DNA of 20,797 nt from an uncultured Porphyromonas sp. (GTDB lineage: Bacteria > Bacteroidota > Bacteroidia > Bacteroidales > Porphyromonadaceae): positions 1-20,797 of the forward strand of contig CALTVJ010000028.1 of NCBI GenBank assembly GCA_943912835.1, written 5' to 3'. This document shows, in pieces, positions 14,319 to 20,797 of the stretch. Both the position numbers and the translations under genes were made by a program. The notes beneath the pieces are model-generated. The model made no database searches. It was not told the DNA's origin and was given only the letters and a program-made list of their open reading frames with translations. The number at the start of each line of letters is the position of its first letter. Position 1 is the first letter of the stretch.

Positions 14319-16691
14319 ATGAACAAGCATCTAAAATGTAGCCTATGTCTCTGTATAGGTTTGATGACAGCACACACACTCCAAGCCCAAGAGCCTCAAA
14401 AACAAAGTAACGTAGAGCAGCAAGAACAAACCTTTTTCAGAGGTCAGGTCTTGAACGAAGAAGGGAAACCGCTTAGCCTAGCAACTATAGCCTTACTCGG
14501 CACTGAGGGCGAGTTGGTCGATGGGACAGTAGTCAATCAAGACGGCTCATTTCGTCTGAAGACACCAGATAAACAAGTTACAACGCTACTCATTCAGATG
14601 ATGGGTTACGAAACGCTCAATATCCCCATTGATATGCGTTCGAGAGAACTCGGTAAAATTCGTCTCAAAGCCTCAAGCAACAGTTTGGCTGCTGTCGAGG
14701 TCAAGGCATCAAAGCGACAAGCCGTCAATATGCTTGGCACGAGTCTTAACGCTTCGGTAGCTTCAAGTGTCTTGGGAGATTTGCCCTCCGTCTTACATAT
14801 TTTGTCTGCCCTACCTTTTGTCTCTGCGACACGAGAAGAGGTGACTGTCCAAGGACGAGGCAAAGCCATCATCTACTATGGTCATCAACTCATCACCCAA
14901 GAGGATCTACTACGTCTCAACCCCAAAGACATCAAAGACATTGAGGTGATTTTACTCCCCGATGCTTCGTATCCAGCCGACACGCCTGCCGTCATCAAAA
15001 TTAAACCTAAGAGCGTACTAGGCAAACGTTTAGGTGTGTATCTACAAACCTCGCTTGAGAGTTACAAACACATTAGTAATACTCAGCTCGCACAAGGCTA
15101 TTACGATAGCCCAAAACTAAGCCTCAAGATAGGGGCTCAACATCAAGATAAGCGAAACTACGAAGAGAAAACTCTAGGTCTTAGACTGACTGATGAAGCC
15201 CAGCCAACCCTAAGTCAACTCAATACCCAAATGACGCTAAAGGTCGAAAACCTTGTTGCGTGGGCAGATGCTGTATATCGCATCAACAAAGGGCACGAAG
15301 TCGGAGTCAAATACACCTTCGTTCATCTTCTTGATATTGATGCACGACTACAGCTCAAGGGTAACCTTAGGTTGTCTAATGGACAAGAAAAGAACTATAA
15401 CTCAGATCTCCACAAGCAACAAACCAGACCTCTAAATATACACAGCCTAAACACCTATTACCACGCTCAACTAAGCCCCCAATGGGTGTTACACGCAGAG
15501 CTCAATTACTTCCAACGTAAACAGGCGTTGGAGCAGAATATGAACATCCACTATACCCTCCCCAAAGATCAAAGGGACTGGGAACGTAGTCTCTCGGCGT
15601 CACAAGCCCACAACTATGCTTGGCGTGCCTACATCGAGAGAAAACTAAAAAAAGGTAAGATACAACTAGGGCAAGACGGAGCTATCACCCACAACACACA
15701 GAGCTATCGTCAGCTCAACCAAGCTCATCAACAGCTACTACCCGACACCCACAATGAGCAAAGACAAAGCAACCTCGGGCTATTCTCAACCTGGACGCAC
15801 ACTTGGTCAAACACGCTAAGCCACCAAGTCGGGCTACGCCTAGAGAGCCAAAACATCAAGCACCAGCTTAGAGGGCAAACCTTGGTCAATGAGCATCAAC
15901 TCTACCTATTCCCCTCGTTTACGATTAACTATCGCAAGGGAGGCTTCTCTGGTAGCTTAACCTACGAAAACAGCATACGCAACCCAAACTACCAGCACCT
16001 AAGTAGCGACATTATTTATATTGACGAGCTAACCCTACAAAGCGGTAATCCCTACTTAAAGCCTCATGTAAGGAACAAACTTTCACTCAACTTAGGTTAC
16101 AAAGGCCTTACGCTCATCGCACAAGTAAACCACTCCAAGAACACGACGAACCAAATCTTGGAGCGTTATGAGCGAGATCGCAGTCGTGTCATACTCATTC
16201 CTCGTAATATCAATGTTACGAAGTATCGTCTCGGGATGTCTTATGCCCCCAAAATAAGCTTTTGGCAGCCAACCTGGAGTTTTGACCTCGCTCATCAACA
16301 GTTCAACTATGCGCCCAGAGCAATGAAGAACCCAATTTTAGATCTCTGGTGGAAAAATCTCTTTAGCCTTCCCCTTGGCTTCACACTACAAGCTAATCTG
16401 AATGGCTATTTGGGTGGCAGTGGGGAACATGAAGAGAACAAAGGCTACTGGCTGGTAAACCTCAATCTAAACAAGCAGTTTGGCAGTGCTTGGTCTCTAT
16501 CTATTGGGGCAAACGATCTCTTCGCAACTGCAGACGAACGTCATACATCATATTACAGCATTGGAGAAGGATACTACCATAAGTATCAACGCTATCCTAG
16601 ACTTGAGTTGCAAGTCAGTTACAACTTCCAAGCTCGTGCTAACAAATACAAGGGAGATACAGCAGGACAGGCAGAGCGTAGTCGCTTCTAA
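14319..16691 (+). CDS. Outer-membrane beta-barrel protein with carboxypeptidase-D-like N-terminal domain
   Basis: A 790-aa protein. The signal peptide is residues 1-23 (cleavage after LQA). A carboxypeptidase-regulatory-like Ig domain spans 39-117 (RGQVLNEEGKPLSLATIALL, then DGSFRL and QMMGYETL). A plug-like segment (about 125-230) contains VTVQGRGKAIIYYGHQL. The rest is rich in amphipathic beta-strands with aromatic girdles, ending SRF. It matches the TonB-receptor-like beta-barrel family common beside HTH_34 regulators in Bacteroidetes. I see no clear TonB box and no SusD partner, so substrate uptake through TonB is only possible, not shown. It probably belongs with the two genes upstream, and a 16-bp hairpin terminator follows. 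Confidence 0.87.
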   Translation: MNKHLKCSLCLCIGLMTAHTLQAQEPQKQSNVEQQEQTFFRGQVLNEEGKPLSLATIALLGTEGELVDGTVVNQDGSFRLKTPDKQVTTLLIQMMGYETLNIPIDMRSRELGKIRLKASSNSLAAVEVKASKRQAVNMLGTSLNASVASSVLGDLPSVLHILSALPFVSATREEVTVQGRGKAIIYYGHQLITQEDLLRLNPKDIKDIEVILLPDASYPADTPAVIKIKPKSVLGKRLGVYLQTSLESYKHISNTQLAQGYYDSPKLSLKIGAQHQDKRNYEEKTLGLRLTDEAQPTLSQLNTQMTLKVENLVAWADAVYRINKGHEVGVKYTFVHLLDIDARLQLKGNLRLSNGQEKNYNSDLHKQQTRPLNIHSLNTYYHAQLSPQWVLHAELNYFQRKQALEQNMNIHYTLPKDQRDWERSLSASQAHNYAWRAYIERKLKKGKIQLGQDGAITHNTQSYRQLNQAHQQLLPDTHNEQRQSNLGLFSTWTHTWSNTLSHQVGLRLESQNIKHQLRGQTLVNEHQLYLFPSFTINYRKGGFSGSLTYENSIRNPNYQHLSSDIIYIDELTLQSGNPYLKPHVRNKLSLNLGYKGLTLIAQVNHSKNTTNQILERYERDRSRVILIPRNINVTKYRLGMSYAPKISFWQPTWSFDLAHQQFNYAPRAMKNPILDLWWKNLFSLPLGFTLQANLNGYLGGSGEHEENKGYWLVNLNLNKQFGSAWSLSIGANDLFATADERHTSYYSIGEGYYHKYQRYPRLELQVSYNFQARANKYKGDTAGQAERSRF

Positions 16692-16709
16692 CGCCCCTTG
16701 TATAATAAG

Positions 16710-16745
16710 AAAAGCTCCGTAACCCGATTGGGTTACGGAGCTTTT
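16710..16745. terminator. Terminator after the outer-membrane protein gene
   Basis: A perfect 16-bp stem (AAAAGCTCCGTAACCC with its complement) and loop GATT, A-rich on one side and T-rich on the other, so it can stop transcription from both the plus-strand gene and the convergent beta-galactosidase gene. Confidence 0.9.
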
Positions 16746-16780
16746 ACTTTGACACTTATCGTTGAGTCTTAAACTTACTT

Positions 16781-16954
16781 GAGACTATTGCATAATACGG
16801 CACTCACTTCGTTATTTTCGACATTCGGGCTTGGTCATTTACAAGAGTAAACTCCCGTCGCCCTCAGTCTCAATGCCTTGCGATTACCGCATTCTGCAAA
16901 ATCTCTCAAAATGACAAGTCAAACTTGTCATTTTGTAACCCGTAGGGCGGTCTC
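16781..16954 (+). mobile_element. 174-bp MITE-like element, copy 4
   Basis: Starts GAGACTATTGCATAATACGG and ends GTAACCCGTAGGGCGGTCTC, flanked by TACTT (16776-16780 and 16955-16959). It carries a perfect 12-bp hairpin with a 3-nt loop near the right end. Its last base, C16954, is part of the stop codon of the minus-strand beta-galactosidase gene. It separates that gene from the bidirectional terminator at 16710-16745. Confidence 0.92.
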
Positions 16955-19485
16955 TACTTACCTTTTACTTTGATGGTGATGCTCGCACTCTTTACCCCCT
17001 TAGCACTTGCTATAAAGGTAATTTCTCCTGCTTTTTTACCAGCTTGCACAAGAGCAGTGAGTTCACCCGAGAACAGATGATGCTTAGGCAAATGGAAAAG
17101 GTCTAGAGAGGCAGGATTACCCGAAGCCGCAGCACGGAATGAGCCTGCGCCACTCACATTGAAGTTAATCAAGCGATCGTCCGTTGGGATTAGATTACCA
17201 CGCTCATCAACCAAACTAACGCGCACGAAAGCAATATCTTCTCCACTTGTCGTAAGCTCTGAGCGGTCTACCGAGAGTTGTAGGCGATGCGCCTTACCTG
17301 GGGTGTGGATTTCCTTCGTCTCTGCTACTTTGCCATCTTTGTCATAGGCTACAACACGCACCGTACCTGGCTCGTACTTAGCGTCAAGCCACATCAAGCG
17401 ATAGCGTTTCTGACGCTCAAAGTCCTTAATAGCCGCTTCGGTAAGCTGTCCTTTGTTCTTATCGGCAAAAGTCCCTTCAAGCGTGATGCTCGTATCTTTC
17501 TTACGTCTACCTTGGCTTTTGCCATTGATAAATAGCTCAGCCTCGGGATAGCTCGTATAAACGAAAACTGGGGTTACCTCGCCTTCTCGACCTCGCCAAG
17601 ACCAGTGAGGTAAGATGTGGAGTGTCTTAGCTTCTTTGTTCCAATGCGAGCGATATAGCCAAAATCTATCCTTGGGAATACCAGCAAGGTCTACTGCACC
17701 AAAGAGCGAACTATGGCTCGGCCAATCACTATAGTATGGTGTAGGCTCACCAATGTAGTCAAAGCCCGTCCAGATAAATTCCCCCATCATCCATGGGCGA
17801 TCTTCGTGCCACATCCAGTCGTCCTCGGGAAGGTTACTCCAGCTACAATGCTCTACATCATAGCTCGATGCTTGATGGTCTGGATACTTAGCCATACTAC
17901 GACGTACTACGGGGAACTTGTACACGCCTCTTGAGCTGAGTGTCGACGCCGTCTCACTACCCAATACATAGCCATGTGGGAGGACTCTGTGTGCCGAATC
18001 ATAGAGGAAAGGACGATAATTGAAGCCTGGCACATCAAGCAATGCAGCCATACCATTGTGCATCACAGCCAAAGGATTATCCATACCGTTCGTTACTGGG
18101 CGAGTAGGATCCTCTCTATGACAAATCTCTTGCAAGATGCGAGCACGCTTAACGCCCTCGTACTTCCACTGCTCACTCACCTCATTACCAATACACCACA
18201 TCACGATAGAGGCTGAGTTGCGGAACTGATGTAACTCATTCACCAAATCACGCTCATGCCACTCATCGTAGACGAGGTTGTAACCGTTGGGGACTTTGGG
18301 GTCTTTCCAACTATCGAAGCTCTCTGCCATAAGCATCATACCCATCTCATCACAAGCGCGCACAAACTCGGGTGCTGGCATATTGTGGCTCGTACGTATC
18401 GCATTCACACCCATATCTTGCATGATGCGTATCTGACGACGATAAGAGGCTTCGTTGACAATTGCTCCGAGAGGTCCTTGGTCGTGATGCAGGCATACCC
18501 CTTGGAATTTCACCTTGCGTCCATTAAGATAAAAACCTTCGTCCTGAACCATCTTAATAGAGCGAATACCAAAAGTAGTCGTATCCACGTCCAACACCTG
18601 CCCATCTCTCTCTAGGCTAACGGCGAGTTTGTAGAGATTCGGTTGCTTAATATCCCATAGTTTTGGTGAGAGGACACGCGTATCTAGGCGATAGATGTTA
18701 TCTGTGTCATGCGCCAAACAATTATAATTTTCTGTTGTCTTGGCTACAACCTTTCCTTTGGGGTCTAAAATCTCTGTTTTGATTGTAAGAGCTTCACCTT
18801 TACTAAGCCCTGCTAGCTTGATGTTGGCAGCAACCAACGCCTCATGCTCATTGATTACAGGCGTCTGCACCTGAACGCCCCATTGGGGGATATGCGTTTT
18901 GTTCGTTGTAATCAGATGCACATTGCGATACAAACCTGCACCAGGGTACCAACGACTGCTCTCATGCTTGTTAGAGAGGCGTACAGCCAACACATTATCG
19001 TCGCCAGGCTTGAGGTACTTCGTAATATCAAAGTAAAAAGAGTTGTAGCCATAGGGCCAATAACCGACTTTCTCTCCATTGATATACACCTCGGCATGAC
19101 TCATAGCACCATCAAAAACAAGACGCACATGACGTCCCTCTAAGTTGCTAGGAGCAGAGATACGTGTACGATACCAGCCAGTACCCACAAACGGCAAACC
19201 TCCCGTACGACCTGCATGCTCCATAGCCTGCTTTTGACCATCTTGGGCTATCGCCAGATGTTGTTTATCATTATCGTAGCTAAAAGGGCCATAGATCGCC
19301 CAGTCGTGTGGTACTGTCACACTCTGCCACTTCTTATCATCATACTTCGGGAGCATCGCTGTGGGATCATCTTGACGCATAAATCGCCAGCCCTCTTTCA
19401 GCGTCTGATGGCTACGCTGAGCCAGAAGCGACGCACAAGAGAGAGTCGCTCCAACGGTCAGAATACATAGACGTTGTAATTTCAT
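16954..19485 (-). CDS. Secreted GH2 beta-galactosidase
   Basis: An 843-aa glycoside hydrolase family 2 protein. The signal peptide is about 1-22 (SLLAQ). A jelly-roll sugar-binding domain spans 25-195 (VPHDWAIYGPF, GTGWYRTRI, GYWPYGYNSFYFDIT), then an Ig-like domain to about 310 and the TIM barrel from 311. Catalytic acid/base is E435 in WCIGNEVSEQ; the likely nucleophile is E511 in LGSETAS; GEFIWTGFDYIGEPTPY (568-584) lines the site. A DUF4982-like segment (about 625-720) and a C-terminal invasin/Big-like domain (735-840) follow. It would act in the periplasm or outside on beta-galactosides, possibly host glycans. It is monocistronic, with promoter at 19544-19573. The stop codon is completed by mobile element copy 4. 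Beta-galactosidase specificity is from family resemblance. Confidence 0.92.
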   Translation of the reverse strand: MKLQRLCILTVGATLSCASLLAQRSHQTLKEGWRFMRQDDPTAMLPKYDDKKWQSVTVPHDWAIYGPFSYDNDKQHLAIAQDGQKQAMEHAGRTGGLPFVGTGWYRTRISAPSNLEGRHVRLVFDGAMSHAEVYINGEKVGYWPYGYNSFYFDITKYLKPGDDNVLAVRLSNKHESSRWYPGAGLYRNVHLITTNKTHIPQWGVQVQTPVINEHEALVAANIKLAGLSKGEALTIKTEILDPKGKVVAKTTENYNCLAHDTDNIYRLDTRVLSPKLWDIKQPNLYKLAVSLERDGQVLDVDTTTFGIRSIKMVQDEGFYLNGRKVKFQGVCLHHDQGPLGAIVNEASYRRQIRIMQDMGVNAIRTSHNMPAPEFVRACDEMGMMLMAESFDSWKDPKVPNGYNLVYDEWHERDLVNELHQFRNSASIVMWCIGNEVSEQWKYEGVKRARILQEICHREDPTRPVTNGMDNPLAVMHNGMAALLDVPGFNYRPFLYDSAHRVLPHGYVLGSETASTLSSRGVYKFPVVRRSMAKYPDHQASSYDVEHCSWSNLPEDDWMWHEDRPWMMGEFIWTGFDYIGEPTPYYSDWPSHSSLFGAVDLAGIPKDRFWLYRSHWNKEAKTLHILPHWSWRGREGEVTPVFVYTSYPEAELFINGKSQGRRKKDTSITLEGTFADKNKGQLTEAAIKDFERQKRYRLMWLDAKYEPGTVRVVAYDKDGKVAETKEIHTPGKAHRLQLSVDRSELTTSGEDIAFVRVSLVDERGNLIPTDDRLINFNVSGAGSFRAAASGNPASLDLFHLPKHHLFSGELTALVQAGKKAGEITFIASAKGVKSASITIKVKGK

Positions 19486-19543
19486 AAACTATCTGTTAGA
19501 CTTTTTGAATGGTTATTCGTCTCTTCATTTTGAGAACATAAAC

Positions 19544-19573
19544 CAAAGATACACATAATAACGCATACCCCAA
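19544..19573 (-). promoter_or_regulatory. Promoter of the beta-galactosidase gene
   Basis: Minus-strand TTG (19573-19571), 19-nt spacer, TATCTTTG (19551-19544): a full -33/-7 pair about 58 nt upstream of the ATG. 19574-19718 shows no gene beyond this. Confidence 0.7.
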
Positions 19574-19718
19574 GGCTACGAAGTAAGCCCACAATAAACC
19601 AAACGAAAGTCTGTACATCGTCCTACCGAGAAGCGACTTGTCTTCTTACCGACACGACAAACGTCGTCTCGGTGACACGACTCAACAGATGCCAAGAACG
19701 CTATTAAAACCGTCCAAG

Positions 19719-19972
19719 ATGAAAGAACTCATCTCGGGCATCAAGAAACTAACTAATCGCGTGCGAGTCCTTGCACAGACGCATCGCCCCCTCTATTCGG
19801 TGGAGAAATCTACCTCACGGGGCGAGAGGTATGCGAAAGGCTTTTTATCAGCCCTCGCACCTTGCAGGACTATCGAGACAAGGGGATTATTCCCTACACA
19901 CAAATCGCAGGGAAAATACTCTACTACCTCTCAGACATCAACCGACTGCTGCAAGAGAATTATCGGAGATAA
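19719..19972 (+). pseudogene. Frameshifted HTH_17/excisionase-like DNA-binding protein
   Basis: From ATG 19719 one frame reads MKELISGIKKLTNRVRVLAQ. A second frame, shifted by one base, continues GGEIYLTGREVCERLF, ISPRTLQDYRDKGIIPYTQI and AGKILYYLSDINRLLQENYR to a TAA at 19970-19972. The second part is a clear MerR/excisionase-type helix-turn-helix of the sort found in Bacteroidetes conjugative and mobilisable elements. Adding one C to the CCCCC run at 19787-19791 would join both parts into an 84-residue protein of normal size. So the gene is broken by a single-base loss in a homopolymer, or is phase-variable, or the sequence has an error there. No -7 box is seen directly upstream. It sits at the edge of an AT-rich accessory region. 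Confidence 0.7.
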
Positions 19973-20042
19973 AATATTCGCAAGAAGCGTTTTTCTTGCC
20001 GTTTGATAACCACACCCAAAGAGCCTACCAGCTGATCGCCCC

Positions 20043-20082
20043 AAAGATACCGAGCAATCTCGCCATCACTCGGTATCTTTTT
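20043..20082 (+). terminator. Terminator after the HTH-like gene
   Basis: A 12-bp stem, AAAGATACCGAG (20043-20054) with CTCGGTATCTTT (20069-20080), 14-nt loop and a T run. Confidence 0.75.
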
Positions 20083-20116
20083 GCTGATTACTCGGCATTT
20101 TTCGCAATAAATCAAA

Positions 20117-20124
20117 TATATTTG
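20117..20124 (+). promoter_or_regulatory. -7 box of the 112-aa gene
   Basis: TATATTTG, a TAnnTTTG match 43 nt upstream of the ATG at 20168; the -33 region is unconvincing. Confidence 0.45.
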
Positions 20125-20167
20125 CGTTATCATTTTAGAGTGTAGTTAAAAACAAAAAGTAAAGTTT

Positions 20168-20506
20168 ATGTTAATAGAGAATACTGAAGTTAGGGAAGTT
20201 AATGGAATCTCCGAGGAACAAAAGAAACGAATTCTTGATTTCTTACAAGGAGCAGTTTATTGCTGGTGTAAAAATCGAAAAGACGAATGGTTTGCTGCAA
20301 GAGATTTGCTTGGTGGCGAAAACTATTTTTGGCAAGGAACACCATTGTTAGCCTTGTATGAAAAAACAAAGGATGTAAAGCAAGCTGGCAAAGATGCTGG
20401 ATGGTTGCTTAAAAAGGTTATATGTGAAGATAAACGAAGTTTTCAGACGAAGAAAGAAGGCTTGGTTAGACAATATCGTTGGAATGGGGACGAAAATAAT
20501 GACTGA
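20168..20506 (+). CDS. Hypothetical protein (112 aa), upstream partner of an AAA-type ATPase gene
   Basis: A 112-aa soluble, helix-rich protein with no signal peptide. It has a Trp/Cys-rich stretch AVYCWCKNRKDEWFAARDLLGG (in two parts, about 29-50), then WQGTPLLALYEK and GKDAGWLLKKVI, and an acidic-basic tail RQYRWNGDE. The domain resembles none I can name with confidence. It has its own -7 box, follows a terminator, and is 56 nt upstream of the broken ATPase gene on the same strand, so the two were probably an operon. Base composition is AT-rich relative to the core genes. Small proteins paired with OLD-like ATPases are frequent in phage-defence loci, so a defence role is a hypothesis, not an assignment. 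Confidence 0.7.
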   Translation: MLIENTEVREVNGISEEQKKRILDFLQGAVYCWCKNRKDEWFAARDLLGGENYFWQGTPLLALYEKTKDVKQAGKDAGWLLKKVICEDKRSFQTKKEGLVRQYRWNGDENND

Positions 20507-20562
20507 TAATTCTTAGCTTGATAGAGCCTGCCTGTTGTAAAAAATAAAAGCGAATTGAAGAA

Positions 20563-20797
20563 ATGAGAATAAAGACGGTAAAAATCAAGAAGTTTAGAGG
20601 TTACAAAGAGGAAGTTGAAATCTAATTTGGGAATTTAACAGCCTTTGTTGGGAAAAATGATATTGGGAAATCAACTGTTTTAAAAGCATTAGATATTATT
20701 AGAAAGTGGGATTTCAAGTTTTTGAGAGAACTGAAACGGACGAACTTGGTAGTCCTTTCCCGACACTTAAAATGAAACTATAAAAATAGAAAGAGCT
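20563..20797 (+). pseudogene. 5' part of an OLD/AAA_15-type ATPase gene with in-frame stop
   Basis: ATG 20563 reads MRIKTVKIKKFRGYKEEVEI, then TAA at 20623-20625, then in the same frame FGNLTAFVGKNDIGKSTVLK and ALDIIRK. This is the N-terminus of an SMC/OLD-like ATPase (RIKxxxIKxFRGY, then Walker A GKNDIGKS at 20650-20673). The stop replaces what is normally Asp or Asn before the FGxLTAFVGKN stretch. After about 20703 the frame loses family resemblance and meets TGA at 20773; another frame (GTG at 20706 on) looks more protein-like (VFERTETDELGSPFPTLK), suggesting a further frameshift or deletion. The gene runs off the window. OLD-type ATPases with TOPRIM nuclease domains include Gabija and overcoming-lysogenization-defect proteins; whether a TOPRIM domain follows cannot be seen. 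Confidence 0.7.

Noticed and set aside
18256..18615. A 119-codon plus-strand open frame inside the beta-galactosidase gene
   Set aside because: The opposite strand encodes conserved GH2 catalytic motifs, and the plus-strand product is His-rich with no family resemblance.
19771..20145. A 124-codon open frame overlapping the HTH pseudogene and its terminator
   Set aside because: The same DNA gives a clear helix-turn-helix in another frame, and this frame runs across a terminator hairpin and the next promoter.
1..20797. CRISPR array
   Set aside because: The only repeated sequence is the 174-bp element; there are no short regularly spaced repeats with unique spacers.

Overview
The window looks like a chromosome segment of a Bacteroidales bacterium, most probably Porphyromonas or a close relative. 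The reasons are the gene content and family types, several promoters of the Bacteroidetes form (-7 TAnnTTTG with a TTG/TTTG about 19-20 nt upstream), an OmpA-free carboxypeptidase-D-like plus beta-barrel outer-membrane protein ending in Phe, and a two-subunit KorAB with a gamma-alpha fusion. The assignment rests on reading motifs, not on a database search.

Layout. (1) 1-1573: an AT-rich accessory segment with three tightly packed minus-strand genes, including two different papain-like hydrolases with His-then-Cys order that are translationally coupled. On its right edge lies the 3' remnant of an endonuclease/exonuclease/phosphatase gene (1574-1744, plus strand). (2) 1869-5760: a tRNA-Arg(CCU), trigger factor, a thioredoxin-fold protein without redox cysteines, and a lone CbiE-CbiT type precorrin-6Y methyltransferase, separated by strong bidirectional hairpins. 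(3) 5805-9324 (minus): a compact operon of MCE/MlaD-like protein, NAD-dependent epimerase, small GNAT protein and family-4 glycosyltransferase, suggesting envelope lipid or glycan work. (4) 9718-12611 (minus): korA-korB, 2-oxoglutarate:ferredoxin oxidoreductase. (5) 13333-16691 (plus): a membrane protein, a winged-helix regulator overlapping it by 4 nt, and an outer-membrane beta-barrel protein. (6) 16954-19485 (minus): a secreted GH2 beta-galactosidase. (7) 19.6-20.8 kb: a second accessory edge with a frameshifted HTH (excisionase-like) gene, an unrecognised 112-aa gene and the start of an OLD/AAA-type ATPase gene carrying an in-frame stop. This resembles the beginning of a decayed mobile or defence island cut off by the window end.

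The most striking unlabelled structure is a family of four 174-bp intergenic elements (3467-3640, 9443-9616, 12835-13008, 16781-16954), all exactly the same length. Each starts GAGAC or GAGAT, ends GTCTC, carries an internal hairpin, and is flanked by a perfect 5-bp (once 6-bp) target duplication. They behave like a recently active MITE. One copy supplies the last base of the beta-galactosidase stop codon, and the ancestral TAA stop can be reconstructed by excising it on paper.
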